DNA from: Hondaea fermentalgiana
Taxonomy: Eukaryota > Sar > Bigyra > Thraustochytrida > Thraustochytriidae
Length of the DNA stretch: 64,000 nucleotides
Direction: 5' to 3'
Assembly: GCA_014084085.1 (NCBI GenBank)
Contig: NPFB01000177.1
Coordinates: 37,423 to 101,422, forward strand
Of the stretch, positions 1 to 9,982 are shown in pieces (positions within the stretch are counted from its first letter, which is position 1; each line of letters begins with the position of its first letter). Both the position numbers and the translations under genes were made by a program. Under the pieces are notes generated by a model. The model worked only from the letters and a program-made list of their open reading frames with translations. It did not search any database and was not told the origin of the DNA.

Positions 1-515
1 GCGCGCCGTCCCTCGCGCTCTCGCTCGCTCCCTCCCTCCCGCGCGCGCACGCGCGCGCAGGAGTCCGGCCGGGGGCCAGATCGAGGTAGGCGGCCGCGCG
101 AGCGAGGGTTGGCCATTTCGCAGGCGCCGCGCGAGCTCTCGGACGAGCTCTCGGACGAGCTCTCGGGCGCGCGAGCTGCGCAGCAGCTGCAGCCGCAGGC
201 CGACGCGGACGCCGAGGCCTGCGCGCCGTCGCAGGCCGCGGAGCGGAGCCAGACCTCGAGCCGGCCGCGACCGACGCGCACGGCGACAGCTGAGGGCCGA
301 TCGATCGTCTCTGCGAAGAGCGCGTAGACGACGCGGCACCGGCCAACGCGAGGAAGACAAAGGGAGGCGAGGTGGACGGACGACCTGGCCGACAGAACAG
401 ACCACACCATAGCATAGCATTGCATTGCATAGCATAGCATACCAGTGCATACCACCAACAACATCTTGGACGCGACCTGCGTCCAGACCGCGACGGACGC
501 TGCCGAGCAGTCGCG
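1..515. promoter_or_regulatory. Upstream region and 5' leader of the P4-ATPase gene
   Basis: No convincing gene. The first 340 nt are strongly GC-rich, with CGCG runs and a short tandem duplication of a 12-nt CTCGGACGAGCT unit near 137-165. A CGATCGATCG element lies at 298-307, and a pentanucleotide repeat (CATAG/CATTG) at 408-441. The only open frame (109-327) begins with TTG and is low complexity. The region most likely holds the promoter and 5' UTR of the flippase gene starting at 516. Confidence 0.5.
408..441. repeat. CATAG/CATTG pentanucleotide tandem repeat
   Basis: About seven units of CATAG and CATTG in tandem in the 5' leader of the P4-ATPase gene, ending about 75 nt before its ATG. 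A simple-sequence repeat; no function is evident. Confidence 0.8.
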
Positions 516-3500
516 ATGATCGAGAGGTCGCATGAGGCCGTGCAGGATGCAAGCGCACAGGCAAAAGGCGAGACGCCGGCCGCTGGGGAAGTGGGCCGAG
601 AGCACTCGAAAGATTCTTCCGCGCATCCGAAAGAGGAGCAAAAGGACCACATGCGCGAGAGCATGGCGTCCATGGGCCACTGGTCGCAGCCGTCCTTGGC
701 AATGCACGAGTCGCGGCCAAGGCGTCAAGGGATCTTTAATCGTCTTTGTGCATGGTGCATTAACGGCAACGCCCCAGAACCAGAAGCCCTCGAGCTGGAT
801 CTGCCCGTCTCTCTTGCAGACAAGAATGCTCGTCCTTGCAACAGCATTCAGACCGCGCGGTACACGCTGCTCAACTTTTTCTTCAAATGCGGCGCCGAGC
901 AGTTTCGCAACCTTAGCAACGTTTACTTTCTTGCCATTGTCGTACTCGCTCTCCTCGGTACAAACACAGACCTCTTCAAAAGTCCCTATTCAGCAGGCGG
1001 CACGCTCCTCGGCCTCGTGCTGGTGATCACCTTTACGATGGCCTTTGAAGGATACTATGACGTAAAGAGGCATCGCGAAGACAAGGAAATCAACAATCGA
1101 TCAACCTTTCGACTGCGGCCGGGGGACGGCCATCTCGAGGAAATTCCTTGGTCCGAGGTCCGGCCCGGAGACCTGCTCAAAGTGTACGATCGGTCGCAGT
1201 TTCCGGCTGACCTCCTCTTTGCAACCTCGCCTGCCGCCGGCCACAAGTGCTACGTGGAGACGGCCAATATTGATGGCGAGACAAATCTGAAAATCAAACA
1301 CGTGGCCAAGGACCTCGTCGATCGCTGCATGCTGCCGGATCAGGCCGCTTCACTAAACGCCCATCTGCGCTACGACATGCCGAACTCTCTGCTTACATTC
1401 AGTGGGCAAATTCGTGTCTTTGATGACAAGTACACCATGGAGCGCACGCCAGAGGGGTACAAGGACATTCCCTTGGACACCTCCAACTTGTTGCTTCGTG
1501 GGTCTGTTTTGCGTAACACGCCTTGGGTTCTTGGCTTCGTGCTCTATGCTGGACCCGAAACCAAGGTGGTGCAGAGCAGCAGCAATCCGCCCACCAAGAT
1601 GAGCCGTTTGCAAAAGCTCATCAACAAGATTATTATTCTCATCCTCATGGTCGACCTCGTCATGTGCACGGTCTCCTCCATGGTTGAGATCTTCGGGTAC
1701 CCGAGCAACACAGAATTCTACTACCTGATGCAGACCACGGACAACGCGTTCCGCATGCCTCGCTATGTGGCAAACGTTTGCACTTTTATCGTGCTCTACA
1801 GCAGTTTGCTTCCAATCTCGCTACTTTTTGCCACAACCTTTAGCAACTTTTGGCAGGCCATGTTCATCCATTGGGATTCGGATATGTACCACGAGGAGAC
1901 CAACACCCCGGCAAAGTGCAATACCATGGAGCTTGTGCAAGAGCTCGGCCAGGTCTCCTATGTCTTCTCTGACAAAACGGGCACGCTCACACGCAACGAA
2001 ATGAAACTTGTCGGCTGTGCCGTTGACGGGGAGGCCTACGGCGTTGGGAGCAGCGAGGCCGACGCCGAAGTCTCGAGTGGATCCAAGATGCGCGAGATCT
2101 TTGCCAGCGCCATGACCGCAATGCGGAACCCAGCGGATCCGCGTGCGGCGAATCTCATGGAGTTTTGGCGCGTTCTCGCCGTCTGTCACACTGTTCTCGT
2201 CGACACGACGACGGGCAGTATCCAATACAACGCCGAGGGACCCGATGAAGAGGCTCTCGTCGGCGCTGCAGCCGAGGTCGGCATGCGACTGTTAAGCACC
2301 GACAGCGGCGTCTACCGCGTGAGTGTTGAGACCCGCGATGATGTCGATCCAGAAGATCCCGACACTGTGGAAACCTACGAGGTTCTGGCCACAAATCACT
2401 TTAACTCGACGCGAAAACGCATGTCGGTCATTGTGCGCGACGCCGAAGGAAACCATGTGCTCTATGTCAAGGGCGCCGACACCATCATGTTTGATATTGC
2501 GCGCGAACCACGGTCTGCGCGCGAATCGGAAGATCGAGAGCAGTTGACTGCTCATCTCGACGCTTTTGCCAACGACGGACTTCGCACGCTTGTAATGGCG
2601 CGCAAGACACTCAGCTCTACCGAGTTTGCAGCATGGAAAGCACATTTTGATGAAGCAAACAACGCTCTCGGTGAGCAGCGCGCCGAGCTTCTTGACGCAG
2701 CTGCCGCGCTTATCGAGCGCGATCTCGAAATCGTGGGCGCTAGCGCCATCGAAGACCGTTTGCAGGACGGGGTGCCCGAGACCCTGGTCTCACTTCGCGA
2801 GGCCGGCGTCAAGACCTGGGTCCTTACCGGGGACAAGGTGGAGACCGCCATTAACATTGCCTTTTCAGCCAGACTTTTCTCGCCTGAGATGGATCTTATC
2901 AAGATCACGTCAACAGACCCGCAAGAAAACCTCCAGACCTTGCAGGAGCTCGGACGTCTTCTCGTTCCGGAGAATCTCTGTAAAGACTCGGAGCACCGCC
3001 GACGCGGTCGCGAAGCCGCGACAGCATCAAAGCGTGAGATCTTTCGAGGCACATCCATGCACGTCGGTCGTACGATGGTCGAAAAGGCGCGACGTGCCGC
3101 GCGTTCAGTCTTCAACACGCACAACGATGATACGAATTCGGACGCTGGCGCGAGCCCGAAAGGGCCTCGGTTTCGCTTCGGGCGCAACGCTTCTTCTCGC
3201 GCGCGCTTCCATTCTGATGATGCCACCACGAACTCGGGCGACCATCTTGAAATGAGCGTCTCCGAAGAGATTGGCCGCACGCGTTCGCGCTCTTTGCACT
3301 CGCCAGGATCTACATCAACCTCGATGTGGTCACGGATTGCACATTCACGATCAATGCGCGGCGCGAGTAATCGGTTCGGTGCAGGGTCCCACACGAGTGG
3401 CGCCGCGGACCAAGACTCGTTTGCTGTGCACAGCTCTCGCGAAAGTCGCACAGATGAGGCGGGGATGAGCAGCCTAGTGGACACATGGGTCCCCACGGAA

Positions 3501-5288
3501 ACAGAAGGAGACAACGATACAGACAGCCAGGGAAGCCGACCATCGCACCGGCGCGGCACCTCGGAATGGCGCCGGGCCGCTGACATTCTCCCTCCTGGCG
3601 TGGCCGAGGACGACGTTATTGCCACAAATGAGCAAGAGCTCGAGGGCACAGAGGCCAATCTGGATGGCTTTGAGGCCAAGAATATGGCTCTCGTCATTAG
3701 CGGAACGGCGCTGCGTGGTCTTTTGCGTGAAGAGCTCGGCACCGCAGAGACCGAAGCGGTTCTCCTGTCCCTTGCGAAGCTGTGCTCCGTTGTGGTGGCT
3801 TGCCGTGTGAGTCCGAAGCAAAAAGCTCTCGTGGTCCGCATGGTGAAACAAGGCGTAAAAGTAAACGGATCGAGCCCTGTGACACTGGCGATTGGCGATG
3901 GCGCCAACGACGTCGCCATGATCCAGGAGGCTCGCGTTGGCGTGGGCATTAGCGGCCATGAAGGCAGGCAGGCCGTCAATAGCTCTGACTTTGCCATTGC
4001 CCAATTTCGATTCCTCAAAGATCTCATGTTGGTGCACGGGCGGTGGAACTATCGCCGGTCGGCATCAATGGTGCTTTTTGTATTTTACTCGAGCGTTCTC
4101 TTTGTGCTCACCGCGGCCATCTTCAACTTTTTCAACAAATTCTCCGGGTCGTCGAGCTTTCCTACTTTTCTCACCACGGTCTTTAGCTATCCAACGCAGG
4201 TTCCCATTACCGTGATTGCGTGTTTGAACAAGGATATTTCGCGTCGAACGGCGCTCGAGTACCCTGCCATGTACATTTCGGGCCGCAAAAATCTGCACAT
4301 GGATCGAGTGAAAGCTCTCGAGTACATTTTCAAGTCGTTTCTGCACGCCTTTTTCATTTGTGCCATCACCATGGTCTGGGCTGGCCCAGCGGACGTTGAC
4401 ATTCTGACGCTTGGCACGACAACCTATATTGCAACGATTTGGGTCTGTGTGGCGCGCACGTGCCTCGAGACGTACACATGGACCTGGCTCACGGTGGCCA
4501 TTATTCTCTTTGGCTTCTTTAGCATGTTCGTCTTTGAGCCCATTTACTATGGACTCGATTCGTCCATCTTTGTCATGTATGCGCCAACTGTGATTTGGGG
4601 CTACAGCATGGGTGGGGATTCGGACGGCAAGACCTTTGGCCAGCCCCCGATTTACATGTGGAAGTGCGTCTTTCTCATTGTTGTCGTGTGCATTGGATTT
4701 GACATTGTTGTCATGTATGCTCAGCGTGAGTTCTACCCGAGTCTCGTGGACATTGTCATCGAGATTGACCGCGGCTATGGCGATGGCTTTGACAACAAGA
4801 AGTCGCGTCTGCAGCGTGTCAACAAGATCTTCCGCAAGATTGCTCAGCCTTTGCTCATTCCGCAGGCGGCAATTACGGAGCTCCTGGCCTCGGGAAACAT
4901 CAAGAACATTGGACGGGCCGCCAATCGTTCTGCTTTCGACTACGATCATCCGGAGGACGAGCGCATGCTGCATTTGCTCCGATTCCTCAAGGGAATGACA
5001 AGCCACCACAAGCCGCTCGTCAAGGATGGCGAGCACGGCATTTCCATGACGGTCGCGGCGCCCTCGATCGTACCCGCCGTCAAGAGCCCAAAGGTCGAAG
5101 GCATTGATATCAATCACTCTCCGAGCAGCTCGCACTCTTCCGAGTCTGTCGACACGGCGCCTCGCGAGGTCGAGCTCAGTGTTGCGCGCGCCTCACGTGC
5201 AACCTCATCGGCCACTCTTGATACAGCCACAGACACCGAGTCCGTTGATGGCGACAACACAGATGTGCGCATCACGTTGGAGCACTAA
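516..5288 (+). CDS. P4-type ATPase (phospholipid flippase)
   Basis: A 1590-residue type IV P-type ATPase that should move phospholipids from the outer to the cytosolic leaflet. In order: the P4 N-terminal signature (NFFFKCGAEQF, RNLSNVYFL) near residues 115-140; the actuator motif DGETNLK; PISLL in M4, as in flippases; the phosphorylation site DKTGTLT with Asp486; LTGDKVETAINIAFS; and the hinge GDGANDVAMI at 1127-1136, followed by the C-terminal membrane helices. Between LTGDK and the P-domain sequence IGDGAND lies a low-complexity Ser/Arg/Asp-rich stretch (about 825-1060), much longer than in human or yeast P4-ATPases. The C-terminal tail is Ser-rich and probably a phosphorylation region. 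P4-ATPases usually need a CDC50 partner, which is not in this window. The start is the first ATG of the frame. It converges with the NT-C2/WW gene, with 275 nt between the stops. Confidence 0.95.
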   Translation: MIERSHEAVQDASAQAKGETPAAGEVGREHSKDSSAHPKEEQKDHMRESMASMGHWSQPSLAMHESRPRRQGIFNRLCAWCINGNAPEPEALELDLPVSLADKNARPCNSIQTARYTLLNFFFKCGAEQFRNLSNVYFLAIVVLALLGTNTDLFKSPYSAGGTLLGLVLVITFTMAFEGYYDVKRHREDKEINNRSTFRLRPGDGHLEEIPWSEVRPGDLLKVYDRSQFPADLLFATSPAAGHKCYVETANIDGETNLKIKHVAKDLVDRCMLPDQAASLNAHLRYDMPNSLLTFSGQIRVFDDKYTMERTPEGYKDIPLDTSNLLLRGSVLRNTPWVLGFVLYAGPETKVVQSSSNPPTKMSRLQKLINKIIILILMVDLVMCTVSSMVEIFGYPSNTEFYYLMQTTDNAFRMPRYVANVCTFIVLYSSLLPISLLFATTFSNFWQAMFIHWDSDMYHEETNTPAKCNTMELVQELGQVSYVFSDKTGTLTRNEMKLVGCAVDGEAYGVGSSEADAEVSSGSKMREIFASAMTAMRNPADPRAANLMEFWRVLAVCHTVLVDTTTGSIQYNAEGPDEEALVGAAAEVGMRLLSTDSGVYRVSVETRDDVDPEDPDTVETYEVLATNHFNSTRKRMSVIVRDAEGNHVLYVKGADTIMFDIAREPRSARESEDREQLTAHLDAFANDGLRTLVMARKTLSSTEFAAWKAHFDEANNALGEQRAELLDAAAALIERDLEIVGASAIEDRLQDGVPETLVSLREAGVKTWVLTGDKVETAINIAFSARLFSPEMDLIKITSTDPQENLQTLQELGRLLVPENLCKDSEHRRRGREAATASKREIFRGTSMHVGRTMVEKARRAARSVFNTHNDDTNSDAGASPKGPRFRFGRNASSRARFHSDDATTNSGDHLEMSVSEEIGRTRSRSLHSPGSTSTSMWSRIAHSRSMRGASNRFGAGSHTSGAADQDSFAVHSSRESRTDEAGMSSLVDTWVPTETEGDNDTDSQGSRPSHRRGTSEWRRAADILPPGVAEDDVIATNEQELEGTEANLDGFEAKNMALVISGTALRGLLREELGTAETEAVLLSLAKLCSVVVACRVSPKQKALVVRMVKQGVKVNGSSPVTLAIGDGANDVAMIQEARVGVGISGHEGRQAVNSSDFAIAQFRFLKDLMLVHGRWNYRRSASMVLFVFYSSVLFVLTAAIFNFFNKFSGSSSFPTFLTTVFSYPTQVPITVIACLNKDISRRTALEYPAMYISGRKNLHMDRVKALEYIFKSFLHAFFICAITMVWAGPADVDILTLGTTTYIATIWVCVARTCLETYTWTWLTVAIILFGFFSMFVFEPIYYGLDSSIFVMYAPTVIWGYSMGGDSDGKTFGQPPIYMWKCVFLIVVVCIGFDIVVMYAQREFYPSLVDIVIEIDRGYGDGFDNKKSRLQRVNKIFRKIAQPLLIPQAAITELLASGNIKNIGRAANRSAFDYDHPEDERMLHLLRFLKGMTSHHKPLVKDGEHGISMTVAAPSIVPAVKSPKVEGIDINHSPSSSHSSESVDTAPREVELSVARASRATSSATLDTATDTESVDGDNTDVRITLEH

Positions 5289-5563
5289 GGTTCCGTGTTA
5301 AACTTTGTGAATGTTTTTGTGTGGAAGTGTAAAGGGGCCGAACGGCGGAATGAATGAACGAATGAATAAGTGAACGCGTGAGTGAATGAAGAGGGGAATC
5401 AAAGATCTCTCTATCGACATCATCACAGCAATTTACATGAAAATCTACGATTATTGCATATACTTACTATCTGTTCATGCGAAGTGTGTTCAAGTTCTTG
5501 TCTGCTGATTTAGGAAATGCTCACAAGCGAGAAAGGCCGGGGGAGAGCAGCCAGAGCACATCG

Positions 5564-8002
5564 CTACGTCGACATCGTTGCTTGCTGCACTGCCGCGCGA
5601 ATCTTCTCTCTCTCAGCACGCCATCCTTGAAGCAAAGCTTCCTCTCTGACCTTGAAGCGGCGCATAACTTCATTGGATTCTTGATCTGTGGGCACGGGGT
5701 CAAGAGAGAGCAGATTGAGCTGCAACGCCTCAAATTGCGCCGAAACGATCCCATACTGGGCATCTTGCCATGCAACAAAGGCCGTTTCAGCGGCCTCGAT
5801 GTTTTGTAAAAGGTCCCTTTGCGCGCCTTGCGACTGATCCGCGCTGCGAAGATCAATCCACTCGAGAAACTGGGTTTGCCGCCAAACTTGACGCAATTCT
5901 TCCGTGACGCCATTGAGCTTGCGTGGATCGGCAGTTGGATCGAGACCTGTGACGGCCTCGTGGAAGAAAAGCAGGTTTCCCTTGGACTTGTCGATTTCGG
6001 CCCTCCAGCCCGGCGGGAGGCCGCGCGGATCCTGATCGGTGACTGCGCCGTCGCACATAAAGGTGAGCGCCTTGGTATCGAGGTCGGGGAAGCAGATCCA
6101 GCCCGCTGGGAGCCCGCGCGGATCATGAAACACACTCATGCCAGTTGGTTCATGAAAAAAGATGATGGTGCAGGCCTCTTGGTCAACGCGCATCTCCCAG
6201 TCGACAGGAACGAGACGTGGGTCCTCCCAGGTTGTGAACACCGTCCCATCGCGCTCACGAGGAAAGGTGAAATAAGAGTTGCCCTGTGCGTCGAAGCGAC
6301 GCTCCCAACGGGCCGGAAGAGGTTTCTCGCTCCGAGCAGGATTCACCATGGCTGTCGGAGGCGGCTTGGCGTCCAGGTCCTGGAACATGCTTCTCTCTGC
6401 ATCCCGCAAGAGATCCTCCAGCGCTTTCGAAAGCTGAACTTGCACTTGCGGAGAAGATGCTGGCGGCATTGAGGGGGACTCACCAGCGTTGCTTTTGCCC
6501 AAGTCTTGCGCGGCGCTTGTTGGCGCCAAAGCTACGCTATAATTGGCAGTGCTAACGGGCGTTGCCCCCGACTCTGCAAGAGGCGCACTTGCTTGCGGAG
6601 CAAGGGGCGCGTCCATCTTTGGCATATTCTTACGTTGCTTTTTGCGCTGCTCAAGACGCTGACGCTGGCGTTCGCGTTGTGTCTCAAAACTCAGTTGCAG
6701 GCCAGCGAGACCGACTTTATGCTGATCCTGAAGCTTTTGCACAAGTTCCCGGATCTCATCTGATTCGAGACTGGCCTGAACGAGGGCTTCAGGTCGCGTG
6801 TCCTCGCTTGGTGGAGTCATGAGGGACTTGAACTTGTTTTTCGCAAGCATGAGGCGCTGAATATGGCCCGGGGAGAAGACGGACGAGCCTGTTGACCGCG
6901 AACTCTTGACAGCTTCTGCCGTTTCCTTTTTTTCTTCTTGAACTTGATCTTGCTCTTGGTCTTGCACTTGTTCCTGTTGCTCTTCACTCTGGTCGCCAAG
7001 GTCCGCATGAGCAAAGTCTTGAAGTGGAACATCCGCAGTGGCCAAAGACTTTGGCTTTTCGGCCCCGCGCACCATGAGACGCACTGGTCCGTGGGAAGGA
7101 AAGAGGTCGGTAGCTTCGACAATACCGGCCTCGGAGAGAACGCCACCGACGAGCTGTGCAAGCCAAGGGGTGTCGCGAAAGGCAATGGTACCAGTAATCG
7201 TAGCCACTTGTTTGCTTCCATCCGGGACAAGCACCAGTGCCTCAAAGCTCCGTCCTTGGAGTGATCTAACCTCGAAGAGCGGGCCAATGGGGATCTCGGC
7301 AGTGCCGACAACCTGCTTTTTGCGGGAGACGGTGAGAAAAATGCTCTCGCGCGAGATGTCATGGCACGAGCACTCTTGCAGCGGGAGAATTGGCAGATCG
7401 CTCCATGTCGTTTCCTCTTCGCTAGTGCAGGCATTTGCATGTTCACGAGTCTCAACCTTGATGTAGGGCATGCGGCCATAGCATAGGGAAAGCTTGGCGC
7501 CGGGCTCCACAGGCGTGCTGCCAGCATCCATGCGAAGCTTGACGTTGGCGAGCGTGACTACGGCGCGCTCTACGAACTGGCTCATGGTGGCCTCAAAGTA
7601 AATGTGTCCAACTGGATTCGAGTCTTCGTCTCGGAGCACAAGATCTAGACGCGAAGGGCCTGTTGCCAGCGTGTGGAGGTCGACCTGGGCGGAACCAACC
7701 TCTTTGTCCGGGAAGAGCAGAATGCTCCGCCAGCATGCGATGCGCAAGGATTTGCGCTCAAGTTTGTCGCCGTGCTTTGTCACGTATTCAAATGCCTTCG
7801 AGGTTCCCCAAGCCACGGCGTCATCCTTTTCCCGCACGGGCTTGGAGTCGAGCTGGGTATGTCCCTTGTCAAAGTCGAGCTTGAAGTAGAGCTTGGCCTT
7901 TGACTTGTCATCTTCGCCTTCCTTTGCGCTTGCTTTAATGATGACGCCTTTAGCACCAAAGTTCCACAGGTTAACCTTGAACCGAGTCAGTGATTCGCTC
8001 AT
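5564..8002 (-). CDS. NT-C2-like protein with a WW-domain array
   Basis: An 812-residue protein. The first 150 residues (RFKVNLWNFGAKGV, AWGTSKAFEYV, WRSILLFPDKEVGSAQVDL) look like an NT-type C2 domain (EEIG1/EHBP1 type), and a second beta-rich block follows to about 310. A Gln/Glu-rich, probably coiled-coil segment comes next (QEQVQDQEQDQVQEEKKE). Near 560-700 there is a clear WW domain (LPARWERRFDAQGNSYF with TTWEDPR). Three further repeats of the same LP.GW and DPR spacing follow, in which the second Trp is replaced. The last 120 residues look helical. Such proteins are usually cytoplasmic adaptors between membranes, cytoskeleton and Pro-rich partners; the specific role here is unknown. The ATG at 8002 is the first of the frame. 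Confidence 0.7.
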   Translation of the reverse strand: MSESLTRFKVNLWNFGAKGVIIKASAKEGEDDKSKAKLYFKLDFDKGHTQLDSKPVREKDDAVAWGTSKAFEYVTKHGDKLERKSLRIACWRSILLFPDKEVGSAQVDLHTLATGPSRLDLVLRDEDSNPVGHIYFEATMSQFVERAVVTLANVKLRMDAGSTPVEPGAKLSLCYGRMPYIKVETREHANACTSEEETTWSDLPILPLQECSCHDISRESIFLTVSRKKQVVGTAEIPIGPLFEVRSLQGRSFEALVLVPDGSKQVATITGTIAFRDTPWLAQLVGGVLSEAGIVEATDLFPSHGPVRLMVRGAEKPKSLATADVPLQDFAHADLGDQSEEQQEQVQDQEQDQVQEEKKETAEAVKSSRSTGSSVFSPGHIQRLMLAKNKFKSLMTPPSEDTRPEALVQASLESDEIRELVQKLQDQHKVGLAGLQLSFETQRERQRQRLEQRKKQRKNMPKMDAPLAPQASAPLAESGATPVSTANYSVALAPTSAAQDLGKSNAGESPSMPPASSPQVQVQLSKALEDLLRDAERSMFQDLDAKPPPTAMVNPARSEKPLPARWERRFDAQGNSYFTFPRERDGTVFTTWEDPRLVPVDWEMRVDQEACTIIFFHEPTGMSVFHDPRGLPAGWICFPDLDTKALTFMCDGAVTDQDPRGLPPGWRAEIDKSKGNLLFFHEAVTGLDPTADPRKLNGVTEELRQVWRQTQFLEWIDLRSADQSQGAQRDLLQNIEAAETAFVAWQDAQYGIVSAQFEALQLNLLSLDPVPTDQESNEVMRRFKVREEALLQGWRAEREKIRAAVQQATMST

Positions 8003-8635
8003 CGTCCCGGTCTCGACGCCGTCAGATGATGCTTCGGGGAATGCTGCATCGTATTCGAAACCAAACCAAGTTCAAGCAAGCACGTTCAAGCAAGCGAGGT
8101 CCGCGCCAGAGGGGAGCAAAGGACGGCAGCTGCTAGAGGCAAAAGAGACAATCATGCCTGACTTGACGAGGCCTAGGCCTAGTTAGGTCTAGGTCTAGGC
8201 TAGCTTGAGAATAATTGTTGGAAAGAGGGGGGAAAAGGGAGGCTTCTCCGATCTTGCATAACCTTGCGTCCTCCCTGCTTTCCGAAAAGGCGGTGTCTAA
8301 TTCTTGTCGCTTAGCAAAACCTCTTGCGTTGCTGTGGACGCGCACGCTCAAGGTTCCGGATCGATCTCCAAGAACTGCCGCGCTCATCACGATGCTGGTC
8401 GGATGACGATCGGGTGACGGGCTGACTCGTGGAGTCTCAAATCTTGCAACGGATCGTTTTTCTTCCTTTTCGATTTTTTTTTCTCTTATGTCCGGGATGA
8501 AGGTTGAAGCTGTTGTGGACACAGCCGTGACAAGAAACAACATTTCAAGACGCTCCCTTGTCGAAGAAAGAGAAGATCTTATGAAGAAAGAAGAGGGACC
8601 TTGAATAATTTGTTTTTCTATTCCTTTTTTTCTGC
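8003..8635. promoter_or_regulatory. Intergenic region upstream of the NT-C2/WW gene
   Basis: Promoter side of the NT-C2/WW gene and 3' side of the MetAP1 gene. It contains a CTAGG-rich cluster (8168-8205). An ATG-initiated minus-strand frame of about 84 codons also runs here, from about 8392 to 8133. It has no recognisable domain and its last part is just the CTAGG repeat, so I do not call it a gene. Confidence 0.4.
8168..8205. repeat. CCTAGG/TCTAGG direct-repeat cluster
   Basis: Degenerate tandem copies of CCTAGG and GTCTAGG, about 165-200 nt upstream of the NT-C2/WW start. Candidate promoter element or simple repeat. Confidence 0.5.
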
Positions 8636-9982
8636 TCATCGTTTCCAAATAGCTTCGTTCCACTCGGGCATTCTGTCGCGAGGAGCGCCGGCACGTGCGG
8701 TGAGGATCTCAAAACCATCCTCTGTGACGAGAAAGGTGTGCTCAAACTGACTGCTGCGCTTGCCGTCCTTGGTCGTCGCGGTCCAGTCATCCGGCCAGAG
8801 CAAATCTCCCCAGTTACCGCCCTGGTTAATCATGGGCTCAATGGTGAAGATATGACCCGGGCGCATGATGCCGCGCGCCTTGTTCTTGGCATAGTGAGGC
8901 ACGTTGGGAGGACCATGAAAGAGACGGCCGACACCGTGGCCGCAGTACTTGCGGACGACCGTGCATCCATTCTGTGCAGCGTGCTTGCTAATGACGGCGC
9001 CGATCTCGCGGTAAAGATTGCCCGGGCGGATAAGTTCGGTGGCAAGGCGCAGACACTCGTACGAAGTGCGCACGAGGTTGACGCTCTCCTCGTCGCACTT
9101 ACCGATAAAGTACGTCTCGTTGAGATCAGCATGATGCTCGTCCTTGTACACGGAAATATCGAGGTTGACAATGTCGCCCTCCTGGATAGGGCGGCAGTCC
9201 GGAATGCCGTGGCAAATGACCTCGTTAGGGGACACGCAGACGGATTTCTTGAAGTGAAAGTAGTTGAGAGGGCTCGGGTAGACACCACGAGCCATGCACG
9301 CCTTGTAGACGACGCGGTCAATCTCGTCGCCTGTGACGCCCGCTCGCATAAAGCGTGCCGCAATGTCGAGGACCTCGCGGCCAATCTTGCAGACTTCGCG
9401 CATCTTCTCGGCATCCTCGGCCTCGACGACAGGGATCATGCCTGCCTCGGGTCCGGTCTTGAAGGCGGTCTCCATCTTGGAGATTCCAGTTTCGTGGTAA
9501 TCAGGAAGGGGCACGTTTTCCGCGGCCTTCATCTGCTTGGTGATGAGTGCCGGACGCAGAGGTCCTGAGAAACTGTATCCGGTGAAGAAGTTGGGCACAG
9601 CGAGCTTCTTCTCTTCGGGAATGCCTTCCACCTGGTCCTTGGTTTCCTCCAGCCAGACATCGCACATTTTCCTGAACTCCTCGGTGTCCATGGCCCAGAT
9701 GGATCCCTCGGGGGCAGCGGACTTGGCAGCGGCGCCTGCCTTCTTCTTCTTCTTCTTCTTCTTCTTTTTCTTCTTCTTCTTCTCGCCGTCGCCCTCGGCC
9801 CCTTCCTCATTGTTCTCGCCATCCTCGTCATCATTATCCGCGTCATTCTCGTTCTCGCCGGCAGCATCCTTCTTGTCGTCCTTCGCCGCGGCCTCTCCCT
9901 GCTGCTCCGCCTCCGCGGCAGCCGCCTCGGCCTCCGTCGCGGGCGCCTTGGGCGGCGCGGTCTCGGTTTCGGGCTCCGCCAT
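8636..9982 (-). CDS. Methionine aminopeptidase, type 1 catalytic domain
   Basis: A cytosolic metalloprotease that removes initiator Met from nascent proteins. From the ATG at 9982 (context ACCATGG) it is 448 residues. The catalytic part is the eukaryotic MetAP1 type: YPSPLNYFHF, NEVICHGIPD, GDIVNLDISV (metal-binding Asp), ADLNETYFIG (Asp), YCGHGVGRLFH (His), FTIEPMI (Glu) and SSQFEHTFLV (Glu) supply the five metal ligands. MetAP1 normally starts with a Cys/His zinc-finger region, which is missing here. Instead the first 90 or so residues are acidic and Ala-rich and end in an unbroken Lys tract, as in the N-terminus of MetAP2. The frame extends upstream to another ATG at 10207 through Arg/Ser repeats, but the 9982 start has the better context. 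Divergent from the methyltransferase gene at 10614. Confidence 0.92.
   Translation of the reverse strand: MAEPETETAPPKAPATEAEAAAAEAEQQGEAAAKDDKKDAAGENENDADNDDEDGENNEEGAEGDGEKKKKKKKKKKKKKKAGAAAKSAAPEGSIWAMDTEEFRKMCDVWLEETKDQVEGIPEEKKLAVPNFFTGYSFSGPLRPALITKQMKAAENVPLPDYHETGISKMETAFKTGPEAGMIPVVEAEDAEKMREVCKIGREVLDIAARFMRAGVTGDEIDRVVYKACMARGVYPSPLNYFHFKKSVCVSPNEVICHGIPDCRPIQEGDIVNLDISVYKDEHHADLNETYFIGKCDEESVNLVRTSYECLRLATELIRPGNLYREIGAVISKHAAQNGCTVVRKYCGHGVGRLFHGPPNVPHYAKNKARGIMRPGHIFTIEPMINQGGNWGDLLWPDDWTATTKDGKRSSQFEHTFLVTEDGFEILTARAGAPRDRMPEWNEAIWKR
9740..9782 (-). repeat. AAG repeat coding a poly-Lys tract
   Basis: A CTT/TTC triplet repeat on the plus strand, encoding about 14 consecutive Lys on the minus strand in the N-terminal extension of the MetAP1 protein. 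Length is likely to vary between strains or be misread. Confidence 0.8.

Noticed and set aside
109..327. 72-codon frame upstream of the P4-ATPase
   Set aside because: It starts with TTG, is low complexity and lies in a GC-rich leader.
2552..5135. Long minus-strand open frames (2552-4027 and 4065-5135) antisense to the P4-ATPase
   Set aside because: They mirror the codon structure of a well-supported P4-ATPase on the other strand, are Arg/Ser/His-rich and contain no domain.
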